From contig JAGVLS010000010.1 in assembly GCA_020054205.1 (NCBI GenBank), positions 124,001-188,000 on the forward strand: a stretch of DNA of 64,000 nucleotides, written 5' to 3'. The notes beneath the pieces were generated by a model, which was not told the origin of the DNA, made no database searches, and saw only the letters and a program-made list of their open reading frames with translations. Below are positions 1 through 9,226 of this stretch, piece by piece; the first letter of the stretch is position 1; each line of letters opens with the position of its first letter. Origin of the DNA: Candidatus Obscuribacterales bacterium (lineage in GTDB: Bacteria; Cyanobacteriota; Vampirovibrionia; Obscuribacterales; Obscuribacteraceae). Both the position numbers and the translations under genes were made by a program.

Positions 1-99
1 TGATGCTAGTTTGTTCATACTTAGTCCAAGCGGTACTAGAAAATCTTCTCTAAGAATTTCACCTGGATGAATTGGAGGTAGCTTAATTCGTTTTGTCAT
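1..99 (-). CDS. higA: HigA-family antitoxin, N-terminal part (runs off the window)
   Basis: Reading leftward from an ATG at 99, the first 33 codons give a protein that opens MTKRIKLPPIHPGEILRED and continues with LVPLGLSMNKLA. The IHPGEIL motif followed by PLGLS and the start of a helix-turn-helix is the signature of HigA/VapI antitoxins (XRE family), which bind the toxin and repress their own operon. The rest of the gene lies outside the window. The start overlaps the end of a broken higB, the usual toxin-first order. Since the toxin is broken, this may now act as an orphan antitoxin or plain repressor. The family call is firm; whether the gene is intact is unknown. Confidence 0.8.
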   Translation of the reverse strand, partial: MTKRIKLPPIHPGEILREDFLVPLGLSMNKLAS

Positions 100-237
100 A
101 ATTTCCTTCTTGATGATAATCAACAATTTCTACGTCATAAGCTTGCGCCTTGCGACCTGTTCTATAGATAGAAAGCGCTTACTGCGATTTCTTCCGAACA
201 GCTTTGCGATCTCTGGACAATTAAATGTCTTAATCAT
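83..237 (-). pseudogene. higB: higB toxin with internal deletion
   Basis: From an ATG at 237 the frame reads MIKTFNCPEIAKLF, then SIEQVARRKL, and stops at 130 after 35 codons. This matches the N-terminus of HigB/RelE-superfamily mRNA interferases, which are usually about 92 residues. The shifted frame just downstream reads AYDVEIVDYHQEGNY and ends at 83, overlapping higA by 17 bases; AYDVEIVDYH is the typical HigB C-terminus. The two ends therefore survive while about 45 central codons, holding the catalytic core, are gone, and the junction is out of frame. The toxin cannot be active. A sequencing or assembly error would not easily remove this much. Confidence 0.85.
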
Positions 238-244
238 AATCTGT

Positions 245-278
245 CTTATAACGGTAATCGTTTAACGTCAAGCGTTAA
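245..278 (-). promoter_or_regulatory. Probable higBA promoter with overlapping operator
   Basis: On the minus strand TTGACG (271-266) and TATAAG (250-245) lie 15 bases apart just before the higB start at 237. An inverted repeat, TTAACG (262-267) and CGTTAA (273-278), surrounds and overlaps the -35 element. This is the usual layout of an autorepressed toxin-antitoxin operon. The 15-base spacing is short, so the exact -10 is uncertain. Confidence 0.45.
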
Positions 279-307
279 GAAGCAAGACCTGGCTGATAAC
301 AAAAGTG

Positions 308-700
308 TTATATCAAGGTGATTTTGTTGGCTAGGTTCCATTCCAGTTGTGGATTATTTAAGGATATTAAACATGGACCAGATAAGTTAATAGCTACCAT
401 ATCTTTATTGTTATGTATTTTACGATCTCTTGGGTATTCCAAATTTATTACTAATGAGTTTTGGAATATGCCTAGGGCATTGAAGTTAATCCAGGTGCAT
501 GTACTAAGAAGAATTTCAAATCGTGCTTTATATTCTTCTTTGGTGAGAAGCGCTGAGCGCGGCAGTTTATACTTCCCATTTTCATAATAACTGCTAATAG
601 CTTCAACTAATAAAACTTGTGACCAGCTAGGACAATCATTTTGAAATTGATTGCGAAAAAATTCTTGTATATTGTCGATCTCTAAATCAAGCCGACTCAT
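308..700 (-). CDS. Hypothetical protein, 130 aa
   Basis: I do not recognise this protein. It begins MSRLDLEIDNIQEFF at an ATG and has no signal peptide or membrane segment. It is mixed in composition, with several Trp and Asn, and ends in LANKITLI. Its start is only 8 bases after the stop of the upstream S41 protease gene, so the two are probably co-transcribed. An inverted repeat, ATAACA (296-301) and TGTTAT (306-311), overlaps its stop codon and could be a weak terminator or part of the higBA control region. It has the base composition of its neighbours. Confidence 0.6.
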   Translation of the reverse strand: MSRLDLEIDNIQEFFRNQFQNDCPSWSQVLLVEAISSYYENGKYKLPRSALLTKEEYKARFEILLSTCTWINFNALGIFQNSLVINLEYPRDRKIHNNKDMVAINLSGPCLISLNNPQLEWNLANKITLI

Positions 701-708
701 ATAATCGC

Positions 709-1917
709 TTAGTGTGTAAATGATAAAGTACTTGTTCTAGTTGGATTTTTCAAAGTAGCAATTTTTTCTTTCAAATAAGCTATTGCTACAGTTTTTTGTT
801 GCTCTTTATCGCTAATTTGAATGTCTGGCAATACACCAATTTTATTGATATCACATCCACTTGGAGTTAAATATCGTGACACTGTTATATGAATAGCAGC
901 CCCGCCAGGTAACCTATTTATCTCTTGTACTAAACCTTTGCCATATGTGTGTGTGCCAATAATCATAGCTCTGTGATTGTCTTTTAAAGCACCAGCTAAA
1001 ATTTCACTTGCGCTAGCACTTTCTTCATCAACTAGCACAGCAATTGGTTGACGTGTAACAGGATCTCCAGAAGCTATATCTGTGTGCTCGCCTTGTCTGC
1101 CTACTGTGCTGACAATAACACCACGTTCCAATAACATATCTGCTATTTCAAGCGAATTAGATAATAAGCCACCAGGATTATCTCTTAAGTCAATAATTAA
1201 TCCATCACAATTTGCTAGTCTTTGTAGTCCTGCTTTAAATTCACGAGCAGCATCATTGGAAATGAATGTAGATAATTGAATATAGCCGATATTTGGCTCT
1301 ATTAATTTAGTAGATACAGCATGAATAACTATTTCAGCTCTTGTGATATTAAATGTTTTGCCAGCTGGTGAATCTTTTCTTCTGACTGTTATTTGTACTT
1401 GTGTACCAGCTTGTCCACGAATTTTTTCTGCTGCTTGTTCGGGGGTAAAACCAATAGTTGGTATGCCATCAATTGCAATGACTTCATCACTTTCTTTCAA
1501 CCCTGAATTATCAGCAGGACTATTTTCAATAGTTCTTGTGACAATTAAACGTTGATCTTTCTGTAATAAATTAATACCGATGCCAACAATCTTAGCGTCT
1601 ATTGCATCATTTTCGTCTCTGAATGCTCTTGGGTCCAGAAAACGTGTATATGGATCTTTCAAGCTTTCGAGCATTACTTTAATAGCCCGATGAGCATCTT
1701 CTACAGATTTTATGTCTTCATCAAACTTGTGTTCCCAGTTAATCCAATTTTGACCAGAAAAATTTGCATCAAAATAATTGTCGCGAACAAGCTCCCAGGC
1801 TTGATGATATATGCTTCTCGGTGCAAAGCGATGACCTTGTGCAGGTTGCTGATACGAAACCGAAAAAATAATAAGCAGGGCTAGCAAGCACGGCCCTAGG
1901 CGCTTGATGAATACCAT
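709..1917 (-). CDS. Secreted S41-family carboxy-terminal processing protease
   Basis: This 402-residue protein has an N-terminal hydrophobic signal (about residues 8-27) ending near AQG, so it acts outside the cytoplasm. A PDZ domain follows (about 95-185), then the S41 peptidase domain. The catalytic serine is in DEESASASEILAG and the general-base lysine in THTYGKGLVQ, both intact. CtpA/Prc proteases trim C-termini of periplasmic or cell-wall proteins after the PDZ domain binds the substrate tail. Length is normal for the CtpA group. About 185 bases of non-coding DNA separate it from ubiD upstream. The substrate cannot be told from sequence. Confidence 0.92.
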   Translation of the reverse strand: MVFIKRLGPCLLALLIIFSVSYQQPAQGHRFAPRSIYHQAWELVRDNYFDANFSGQNWINWEHKFDEDIKSVEDAHRAIKVMLESLKDPYTRFLDPRAFRDENDAIDAKIVGIGINLLQKDQRLIVTRTIENSPADNSGLKESDEVIAIDGIPTIGFTPEQAAEKIRGQAGTQVQITVRRKDSPAGKTFNITRAEIVIHAVSTKLIEPNIGYIQLSTFISNDAAREFKAGLQRLANCDGLIIDLRDNPGGLLSNSLEIADMLLERGVIVSTVGRQGEHTDIASGDPVTRQPIAVLVDEESASASEILAGALKDNHRAMIIGTHTYGKGLVQEINRLPGGAAIHITVSRYLTPSGCDINKIGVLPDIQISDKEQQKTVAIAYLKEKIATLKNPTRTSTLSFTH

Positions 1918-2101
1918 TATATATTCCCACTAATAATTGTTATCAAAGGTTTAGAACCTAAACGCTTTGATGCATTTGGCTGTATTTGTCTTATGCCCTG
2001 TTTTTTTGGACATGCAACACGATTACATTAAAAATCCAAATTTAGTTCTTGATTTTCTGAATATGCAAATATTTTTGTTTGCAAAAAAATCTTTATAAAC
2101 C

Positions 2102-3682
2102 TTAGCTGATAAGGCTCTTGTCTGATAAGTTTATTTGGTTGTCAATGGAATCAAAACCATATTCTGACCAACGCTTAGATACTAACTGCTTAATATCTTG
2201 TGACATAGTAATTAGCTGGGGCCACTCTTTTGGGTGACCTTCTGACTGCCATTTACGTGTTGCATCAATGCCAACTTTAGATCCATAGCCAAACATAGGC
2301 GATGAATGATCAAGGATATCGAGTGGACCATCGACCATCATCATGTCGCGTTTAGGATCAACATTGCCAAATACATGCAAAGCTACAGTTGATAAATCAT
2401 GTACATTAATATCCTTATCGACAATAATGGCAAATTTGGTGAACATCATTTGTCCTAAACCCCAAACTGCATTCATTACTTTACGTGCATGGTATGGATA
2501 ACGTTTATCAATTGCTATTATGGCGCAATTATGGAAAACACCTTCAAAGGGTAAATTCATATCTACTATTTCTGGTACGAGCATTTGTAATAATGGCAAA
2601 AATATTCTTTCTGTTGCTTTGCCAAGATAACAATCTTCTTGTGGAGGAATGCCCACAATAGTTGTTTGATAAATAGGATTTTGTCTATGTGTGATTGCAG
2701 TGACATGGAAGACAGGAAATATACCTGCTGGACTGTAAAATCCAGTATGGTCACCAAATGGTCCCTCCACTTGAAGCTCATCTTGGTTTACATAACCTTC
2801 AATTACAATTTCAGCATTTGCTGGTACTTCTAAGTCTACACTTACACATTTAGTTAATTTGACTGGCTCTCTGCGTAAAAAACCAGCAAAAACAAATTCA
2901 TCAATATCAGCTGGCAGTGGTGCAGTAGCTGCATAAGTAACTGAGGGATCTGCTCCTATTACACATGCAACTTCTAGACGCTTAGAGGTATTGTTGCTTA
3001 CATTATCGGTGGTAAAAATAGTGCCATAATTTGGTGGCTCTTTATCGACATCATTAGTTTTACGTCTTAGTGTCTCAAAATTTTGTGCACCATCATGATG
3101 TTTATGCCAGTGCATACCAGTTGTATTGTTATTGTATTTTTGTAGGCGATATACACCTAAATTACGAATATTTGTTTTAGGGTCGCGTGTAATAACAACA
3201 GGTAATGTAATAAAAGCGCCAGCATCGTCAGGCCAACATTTAATAATAGGTATTTTGTCCAGCATAGCTTCATCTGGATTAGTAATAATTACTTCCTGGC
3301 AGGCAGCCGGGGTGTGAGTAAGTTTTGGGGGGAATTTGCCTATTTCCAGAAGAGTAGGTAACATGGATAATTTTTCCACCAAGCTCTCTGGCATTTTGGG
3401 TTTGATCAAATGTCTAATACGCTCAGCAATTTGATCAAGACTTTCTGTTTCTAACGCCAAACAAATTCTTGTGTTTGATCCAAAAGCATTAATCAAAACA
3501 GGCATGTTATAGCCAATAACATTATTAAATAGCAAAGCTTTGTTTTGATTGTTTTTGCTTTTACTTATCCGATCAGTTATTTCAGCAATTTCCAAATCGC
3601 ATGAAACAGGAGTATTGATTTCAATCAATTCTCCTTCCAAAGCCAGTCTTTTTATAAAAGCACGTAAATCGTGATAAGCCAT
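2102..3682 (-). CDS. ubiD: UbiD-family prenylated-FMN decarboxylase
   Basis: A 526-residue UbiD-type enzyme, of the kind that decarboxylates 4-hydroxy-3-polyprenylbenzoate or a related ring acid in quinone synthesis using prenylated FMN made by UbiX. Family hallmarks are MAYHDLRAFI at the start, the central EGPFGDHTGFYSP motif with its conserved acidic residues, and PPQEDCYLGKATER. I chose ATG 3682, which gives the typical MAYxDLR start, over the ATG at 3691. No ubiX or other quinone gene is in the window, so the substrate (ubiquinone, menaquinone or an unrelated aromatic acid) is open. It stands alone between non-coding gaps. Confidence 0.92.
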   Translation of the reverse strand: MAYHDLRAFIKRLALEGELIEINTPVSCDLEIAEITDRISKSKNNQNKALLFNNVIGYNMPVLINAFGSNTRICLALETESLDQIAERIRHLIKPKMPESLVEKLSMLPTLLEIGKFPPKLTHTPAACQEVIITNPDEAMLDKIPIIKCWPDDAGAFITLPVVITRDPKTNIRNLGVYRLQKYNNNTTGMHWHKHHDGAQNFETLRRKTNDVDKEPPNYGTIFTTDNVSNNTSKRLEVACVIGADPSVTYAATAPLPADIDEFVFAGFLRREPVKLTKCVSVDLEVPANAEIVIEGYVNQDELQVEGPFGDHTGFYSPAGIFPVFHVTAITHRQNPIYQTTIVGIPPQEDCYLGKATERIFLPLLQMLVPEIVDMNLPFEGVFHNCAIIAIDKRYPYHARKVMNAVWGLGQMMFTKFAIIVDKDINVHDLSTVALHVFGNVDPKRDMMMVDGPLDILDHSSPMFGYGSKVGIDATRKWQSEGHPKEWPQLITMSQDIKQLVSKRWSEYGFDSIDNQINLSDKSLIS

Positions 3683-3950
3683 AACAAGCAATTCCCAGAT
3701 AATTGCTAGATTTTAGCTTATCTATCCTTTTCTTATCTATTTGGGTTTGCTAATAACATTGTCGTGGGAACAATTGTGAAGTGTTTTATGTCTTTTTATT
3801 AAGTCTAGTTAGGCTTGAAATTAATTTAAGTTTGATAGATTTGCTAAGATGCGAAATTGAGTGTCACTTGTAGTCTGTAGAGATTATTGCTCCTTTTGGC
3901 TACAAAGAAACAGTCACACTGCGTTTATACCAAGACAAAAATTGACTTTA

Positions 3951-4229
3951 GTGAAAAAGAAAATTTCAAAAACAGATCCATTATTATCATCCGTATGTCA
4001 GGCTCTAAAAGAGAGGCGCGAACATCTGGGTATTTCTCAAGAAGGAATAGCAGAAAAAGCAGGTTTACATAGAACATATATAAGTGATATCGAGCGTGGT
4101 GCTAGAAATCCAACGCTTAAAACACTTAGTCGTTTAGCTAGCTCCCTTGATATCTCAACTTCAGCTTTAATTCGCATGGCTGAGCTTAAATTAAAAAATC
4201 AAGATTATGATAATACGGAGCAAAACTAA
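3951..4229 (+). CDS. Small XRE-family helix-turn-helix regulator
   Basis: A single-domain DNA-binding protein. The helix-turn-helix reads LGISQEGIAEKAGLHRTYISDIERGARNPTLKTL in two halves, with RTYISDIERG as the recognition helix and turn, typical of the XRE/SinR-like family. I place the start at GTG 3951 (92 aa), because the in-frame codons back to 3861 add an unusual Cys/Trp/Phe-rich stretch; neither start has a clear ribosome-binding site. It is the only plus-strand gene in the first 15 kb and converges on rdgB with a 3-base gap. Its targets are unknown. Confidence 0.8.
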   Translation: MKKKISKTDPLLSSVCQALKERREHLGISQEGIAEKAGLHRTYISDIERGARNPTLKTLSRLASSLDISTSALIRMAELKLKNQDYDNTEQN

Positions 4230-4232
4230 AAA

Positions 4233-4832
4233 TTATTTTGTGGATTTAGCTTGATCTAAGCCTTTCAAAAAGGCTATAACTTTTTGCCAAGCTTTATAAC
4301 GATGTGACATTTTATTTTTTTCTTCTTCTGTAATTTCGCCAGCTGTTATTTTAGAATTAGTTGGGTAAAAAATGCTGTCATAACCAAAACCATTCTCACC
4401 TTTTTCTTCTAAGGCAATTTTGCCTTCCCAACATCCCATAGAAGAGAATAAAATATCGCCTTTGGGATCACAAACTGTCATTGCACACATAAAGGCAGCT
4501 TGACGAGACTCCATAGGAATTTTTACCATTTCAGATAATAGTTTTTGTCGCCTATCTTTATCTGATCCCTCGCAATACCGAGAAGAATGCACACCAGGCT
4601 TACCATTTAAGGCTTCAACTATTAGCCCTGAATCGTCTGCCACGGCAATTTGTCCGGTAAGTAATGCTGCTGCTTTAGCTTTAAGTTGTGCATTTTCGAA
4701 GAAAGTTTTACCTGTTTCTTCACAAGAAAATTCTTTTGGTGCTAATTCCAGAGAAAGCCAATTTTCACTTTCGGCTAATGAAGAGAATTCTTTCAATTTA
4801 TTTGGATTATTGGTTGCTAGTACAATTTTCAT
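4233..4832 (-). CDS. rdgB: XTP/dITP diphosphatase (RdgB/HAM1)
   Basis: A 199-residue nucleotide-pool sanitiser that hydrolyses XTP, ITP and dITP to monophosphates so they are not incorporated into nucleic acids. The N-terminal ATNNPNKLKEF, the DDSGLIVEALNGKPGVHSSRY motif (shown here in full family form, with the metal-binding acids), GFGYDSIF and the C-terminal SHRYKA are all present. Length matches the family. Its ATG overlaps the stop of rel by four bases (ATGA), so it is translationally coupled to the stringent-response enzyme upstream. Confidence 0.95.
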   Translation of the reverse strand: MKIVLATNNPNKLKEFSSLAESENWLSLELAPKEFSCEETGKTFFENAQLKAKAAALLTGQIAVADDSGLIVEALNGKPGVHSSRYCEGSDKDRRQKLLSEMVKIPMESRQAAFMCAMTVCDPKGDILFSSMGCWEGKIALEEKGENGFGYDSIFYPTNSKITAGEITEEEKNKMSHRYKAWQKVIAFLKGLDQAKSTK

Positions 4833-7210
4833 TTGCGGCGGTGATTTTGTCTTTGTATGTGTAAAACGTCACTAATTTGTCCAATGCTTTGAGATATATG
4901 TTTTAGTTGTTGAATGTCTTTTACATCTAAAAGTAAATGAATGGTAGCTGTTTTTTGATCGGTATGAGTTTCTACGCGCAAATCTCTTAAGTTTATATGA
5001 TTGTCAGATATCTTTTTAAGAATGTCACCAGCTATACCAACGCGATCAATACATTCTACCAATAAATGGGCTGGGTAATAATTTTCTGGTTCTGATGACC
5101 AATCTAATTCCATTTGTCTTTCTTTTTCGACTTTAAGTAAATTAGAACAATCATTTCTATGTACAGCAATACCGCTGCCTCTTGTGACGATACCTATAAT
5201 TTCTTCTCCTGGAACAGGTGAACAACACTGTGCTAAATGATGTAACAGTCCACTTAAGCTACTGACAGAGCCTGATTTTGCTTTTTGCGGTTCACGAGCA
5301 GCAATAGATATTTCTTTTTTGTTTGCTTTGTCTTGTTCTTGCTCTTTTAAGCGATTGGTAACCTGTGAAACTGATAAATCACCATAACCAATTGCAGCTA
5401 AAATATCATTTGCATCGCTTAAATTGAGTTTTTTGCCTGCTTCAAGGAATTGTTCTGACTTTAATATCTCATCAAAGTTATTTTTGCCTAGTTCTGCCTC
5501 AAGCATTTGGCGTCCTTGTTGAATATGTTCTTCTCTATGATGCTTTTTAAACCATTGTCTAATTCTGCTTTTTGCTCCATGGGTTTTGGCAATATTAAGC
5601 CAATCCATACGGGGATGAGCATTCTTGCTAGTGACAATTTCAACTATGTCACCATTTCTTAGAGGCGTATTTATAGGCACCATTTTTTCGTTAACGCGTG
5701 CTCCTACGCATTGATGTCCTACTTCGGTATGTATTTGGTAAGCAAAATCTATTGGTGTAGCACCTAAAGGCAAGTCGTAAACATCACCACGCGGAGTAAA
5801 AACAAATACTTCGTCAGCAAATAAATCCATTTTTACAGTATCTAAATATTCACGAGCATCTGTAAGATCTTGTTGCCAATCTACTAATTGTCTAAGCCAT
5901 GATAATTTACGGTCTAATTTTGTATCAGCAATAACAGCCTCACCGCTTTCTTTATACCGCCAATGAGCAGCAATCCCGTATTCAGCGACAAAATGCATGC
6001 GACGTGTGCGAATTTGAATTTCTACTGGTTTGCCATTAGGACCCATAACGGCTGTATGTAATGATTGGTAACTATTGCCTTTTGGTAATGAAATATAATC
6101 TTTAAAGCGGCCTGGTATAGGACGAAACAAGGAATGAACTAATCCCATTACTTCATAACATTTTTGAGTGTCAGGATCATCTGCTAATTCACAATAGTTT
6201 TTATCCTGATTACTTTCAATAATTACACGAATAGCTAATACGTCATAAAGTTCTTCAAATGCTTTATTTTGTTTTTTTATCTTTTTCCATATACCAAATA
6301 AGTGTTTTGGACGACCAATTGTTTCGGCAATAATATTGCGTTGTTCTAATTCTCCACGTAATTTATCAACTATGTCTTTAATTAATTCTTCACGTGTTGC
6401 TCGACTATCGGCTACTAACTGTTCTATTTTTTGATATTCACTAGGATGAAGATATTTAAGACTTAAATCTTCTAATTCCCATTTCATTCTTCCTAAACCA
6501 AAACGATTAGATAATGGGGCGTATATTTCTAGAGTTTCTTGAGCTATTTCAGCTTGTTTTGCCGGGCGCATATAATCCAAAGTACGCATATTGTGTAGTC
6601 TGTCGGCAAGTTTCACTAAAACAACACGTACATCTTCGGCAATAGCTAAAATCAACTTACGGAAATTCTCAGCTTGTCTTTCTTCTTTTGAGCTAAAACT
6701 CAATTTGCCTAATTTTGTAACACCTTCTACAATTTTGCTTATATCCGAGCCAAAATTATCAGCTATTGTTTTGCCACTAACATTACAGTCTTCCAAAACA
6801 TCATGTAATAACCCAGCACAAATTGTTGCTGAATCAGCATTTAATTCTGCTAGTAAAATAGATACTTCAACTGGATGAATAATATATGGTTCGTCTGATT
6901 TACGTACTTGTCCGGAGTGTGCCTGAAATGCATACTCATATGCTTTTTTTATCAAAGCGATATCTTCTTTAGTGCGCTCTTGTTTTTCTAAAAGAGAAAA
7001 CAATGGGCTACCAATTTTTTCTCTTTCTAATTTTGTCTTTTTGTCTAGTACAGGCAGGTTTTCAGCTTCATTTCCAGAAGATTTTAAATTTAGCTTTAAT
7101 TGATTTTTGTTTTCTTTTACTTTTTTGTTTATGGGTGCTACATAACCATGAGTCAGGTTTGACTCATTTTGACTATTTTTGGAGGTTAATTTAGCTTTCT
7201 CTTTATCCAT
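4829..7210 (-). CDS. rel: Bifunctional (p)ppGpp synthetase/hydrolase (RelA/SpoT family)
   Basis: A 793-residue RSH enzyme. It starts with an unusually long, Lys/Asn-rich N-terminal extension (about 70 residues). The HD hydrolase domain contains HDVLED near residue 137 and KLADRLHNMRT; the synthetase domain contains YQSLHT near 380 and EIQIRT. A TGS domain (about 467-525) and a C-terminal ACT domain (about 715-790) follow. Both catalytic domains look intact, so one enzyme probably both makes and degrades the alarmone, as is usual outside the Gammaproteobacteria. AAAAGG precedes the ATG at 7210. It heads an operon with rdgB. Confidence 0.96.
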   Translation of the reverse strand: MDKEKAKLTSKNSQNESNLTHGYVAPINKKVKENKNQLKLNLKSSGNEAENLPVLDKKTKLEREKIGSPLFSLLEKQERTKEDIALIKKAYEYAFQAHSGQVRKSDEPYIIHPVEVSILLAELNADSATICAGLLHDVLEDCNVSGKTIADNFGSDISKIVEGVTKLGKLSFSSKEERQAENFRKLILAIAEDVRVVLVKLADRLHNMRTLDYMRPAKQAEIAQETLEIYAPLSNRFGLGRMKWELEDLSLKYLHPSEYQKIEQLVADSRATREELIKDIVDKLRGELEQRNIIAETIGRPKHLFGIWKKIKKQNKAFEELYDVLAIRVIIESNQDKNYCELADDPDTQKCYEVMGLVHSLFRPIPGRFKDYISLPKGNSYQSLHTAVMGPNGKPVEIQIRTRRMHFVAEYGIAAHWRYKESGEAVIADTKLDRKLSWLRQLVDWQQDLTDAREYLDTVKMDLFADEVFVFTPRGDVYDLPLGATPIDFAYQIHTEVGHQCVGARVNEKMVPINTPLRNGDIVEIVTSKNAHPRMDWLNIAKTHGAKSRIRQWFKKHHREEHIQQGRQMLEAELGKNNFDEILKSEQFLEAGKKLNLSDANDILAAIGYGDLSVSQVTNRLKEQEQDKANKKEISIAAREPQKAKSGSVSSLSGLLHHLAQCCSPVPGEEIIGIVTRGSGIAVHRNDCSNLLKVEKERQMELDWSSEPENYYPAHLLVECIDRVGIAGDILKKISDNHINLRDLRVETHTDQKTATIHLLLDVKDIQQLKHISQSIGQISDVLHIQRQNHRRK

Positions 7211-7383
7211 AATGCCTTTTGATATGTTTGCTCCTAATTTAAGTCTAGCTAAACTTATGGCTAATAAGAGCTAAAATCCATACCAATAAATTTAATGAAG
7301 ATTATACATTTGTATAAAGGTCATTCATAGCTATGATTTCTGGCCATTCATAAGTATTTACTTGGTTTTAATGTATAAAAGAC

Positions 7384-8220
7384 TTAGCGAGTTTCACCAT
7401 AATTTGCTGGGAATGGATTTCCAGCTGGTCCCCAATAGTCTTTAACAGGCTCTGGTGAGGTAATAATGGGCATGGCACCACCACCTGTATTGGCATAATA
7501 GCTACCGGAAGCTGTAGAATCCACTGTCGATGGTTGATAATAATTGCCAGATGCTTTAGAAGGTTGTGTTTGGATGACTCTAGCGGGAGTTACCTTGCCC
7601 AATGTTGAATTATTAAATGAGCCAGCTGAAGCACCGGCAAACAAAGCTCCTGCTGCTGGATTAAAAAAGCCGTAATAAGGCGAGCGCCAGCCAAAACCAC
7701 CCATATTGTTAAAAGGACGGGCAAAACCACCAAAATTACCAAAGCCACCAGCAAAAGGCATTATAGGGTTAAATCCAAGTCCAAACCCAGATCCAAATCC
7801 AAATGGAGATATACCATATCCGTATCCATAGCCATATCTATTGCCAAAATAAGGATTTATGCCTGGATAACCATAACCACCAATTACTGAAGGCAAACTT
7901 GCTCTAAACATATCGCTGCCATAAGTAGATGAATTATTTCTACTAGGTAAAATAATTTCTGTTGGTCGTTGATAAATTGTAGAGGCAGGCATAACTGGCA
8001 CTACGAAATTACCTACTTGAGTATTACCTGTTTGTCCATAAAGACGAAATGGTAATTCAGGGGTATTAATAGGTTGGTTAGAATTATAATTTAGCCATGT
8101 TGCTTCTTGTCGCCAGTTTTGGGAAAGTTTTGTTTGAGCATAGCTGTCTTCAGGATAAATAATGCTATTAATTATCAAAAGAGTGGCAATGGAATAAAAT
8201 AGATAATCAAATGTTTTCAT
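7384..8220 (-). CDS. Secreted Gly/Tyr/Phe-rich low-complexity protein
   Basis: No family recognised. The 278-residue product has an N-terminal signal peptide ending near SYAQ. The middle third is low complexity, with runs such as RYGYGYGYGISPFGFG and many GGFG and NPY units, and the C-terminal part is Ser/Pro/Tyr-rich. Such composition suits a surface, matrix or adhesive protein; this is inference. It starts 5 bases after ilvE and is the last gene of the cluster that also encodes a CsgG-family protein, which makes a secretion or assembly link worth testing. Confidence 0.7.
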   Translation of the reverse strand: MKTFDYLFYSIATLLIINSIIYPEDSYAQTKLSQNWRQEATWLNYNSNQPINTPELPFRLYGQTGNTQVGNFVVPVMPASTIYQRPTEIILPSRNNSSTYGSDMFRASLPSVIGGYGYPGINPYFGNRYGYGYGYGISPFGFGSGFGLGFNPIMPFAGGFGNFGGFARPFNNMGGFGWRSPYYGFFNPAAGALFAGASAGSFNNSTLGKVTPARVIQTQPSKASGNYYQPSTVDSTASGSYYANTGGGAMPIITSPEPVKDYWGPAGNPFPANYGETR

Positions 8221-8225
8221 AATTT

Positions 8226-9200
8226 CTATCGCTTTTTGCTTACTGCTATTTGCTTTTTATCTACAGTATTTTTATGGTCATAAACTTCAGTAAGCCAGTG
8301 TTTGTAGGTAGGCATTTCACCTCGACATATATCCAAATATATATTTTTAATTTGGTTGGTGATAACGCCTGCTTTGTTATCACTAATTGGCCTTTTATCC
8401 ACTGAAATAATTGGGGCTATTTGTGCTCCGGTACCACAAAAAAATAATTCGTCTGCTATATACAATTCACTGCGATCGATAGTACGACATTGTGTTTCTA
8501 AGCCCAATTCGTTTTTTGCAAATTCCATTACTGAAGCGCGAGTAATACCTTCTAAAATATTTTCTGTGGTAGGAGTAGTGATTAATTTGCCACGCTTTAC
8601 CATAAAAATATTCATAGCAGAGCCTTCTGAAACATGTCCATTTTCAGATAAAACAATACACTCATCAAAGCCAGCTAATAATGCATCTGTTTTTGCTAAT
8701 GCAGTATTGGCATAGGCGCCAGTAATTTTTGCTCTAGCTGGAATAGCATTATCTTCTACTCGTCTCCAACTAGAAACCATTGCTTTTAAACCTTCTACTC
8801 CATGGAAATAATCTCCAAAAGCAACGGTAAATATTGAAAACTCAGTTGGATTACTCTCTAAACTTGGCCCGATTTTTTCACCAGCTTTATATGCTGATGG
8901 ACGTATGTAAGTATCAGTTTCTGGTTTATTCATTTTTAGTAGTTCAACGACGATTTCACAAAGTTCGTCGACAGAATACTTTAATTGCATGTGCATAATT
9001 TTTACACTATCCATCATGCGCTCAAAATGTTCGCGTAGGCGAAAAACGTACATTTGTTTGTGGTTAGGATTCCAATAAGCTCTAATGCCTTCAAATATTG
9101 CAGTGCCATACATAAAACCATTATTCATTATGCTTATTTTTGCCTCGTTGATAGGCACAAATTTACCTTCAAAAAATGCATAAGGCTTATTTTGAGTCAC
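8226..9200 (-). CDS. ilvE: Branched-chain-amino-acid aminotransferase
   Basis: A 324-residue fold-type IV PLP aminotransferase making Leu, Ile and Val from their 2-oxo acids. The N-terminal GFMYGTAIFEGIRAYW, the PLP-lysine region ARAKITGAYAN, SEGSAMNIF and FFCGTGAQI are typical IlvE motifs. D-amino-acid aminotransferases and aminodeoxychorismate lyases share the fold, but the motif set fits IlvE best. The start is a GTG at 9200 with AGAGGA seven bases upstream. It lies 26 bases after the TPR gene in a minus-strand cluster. Confidence 0.93.
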   Translation of the reverse strand: MTQNKPYAFFEGKFVPINEAKISIMNNGFMYGTAIFEGIRAYWNPNHKQMYVFRLREHFERMMDSVKIMHMQLKYSVDELCEIVVELLKMNKPETDTYIRPSAYKAGEKIGPSLESNPTEFSIFTVAFGDYFHGVEGLKAMVSSWRRVEDNAIPARAKITGAYANTALAKTDALLAGFDECIVLSENGHVSEGSAMNIFMVKRGKLITTPTTENILEGITRASVMEFAKNELGLETQCRTIDRSELYIADELFFCGTGAQIAPIISVDKRPISDNKAGVITNQIKNIYLDICRGEMPTYKHWLTEVYDHKNTVDKKQIAVSKKR

Positions 9201-9226
9201 TGTAATTTCCTCTCTAGATAAGGGAT

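Noticed and set aside
2061-2090. Inverted repeat TGCAAA/TTTGCA between ctpA-like and ubiD genes
   Set aside because: A weak stem with an 8-base AT loop; no T-run on the right side for a ubiD terminator.
3861-3950. Upstream extension of the XRE regulator
   Set aside because: The added 30 residues are Cys/Trp/Phe-rich and unlike the family, with no ribosome-binding site before the ATG at 3861.
7003-7194. Plus-strand hydrophobic frame inside the start of rel
   Set aside because: It is a shadow of the Lys/Asn-rich coding sequence of rel on the other strand.
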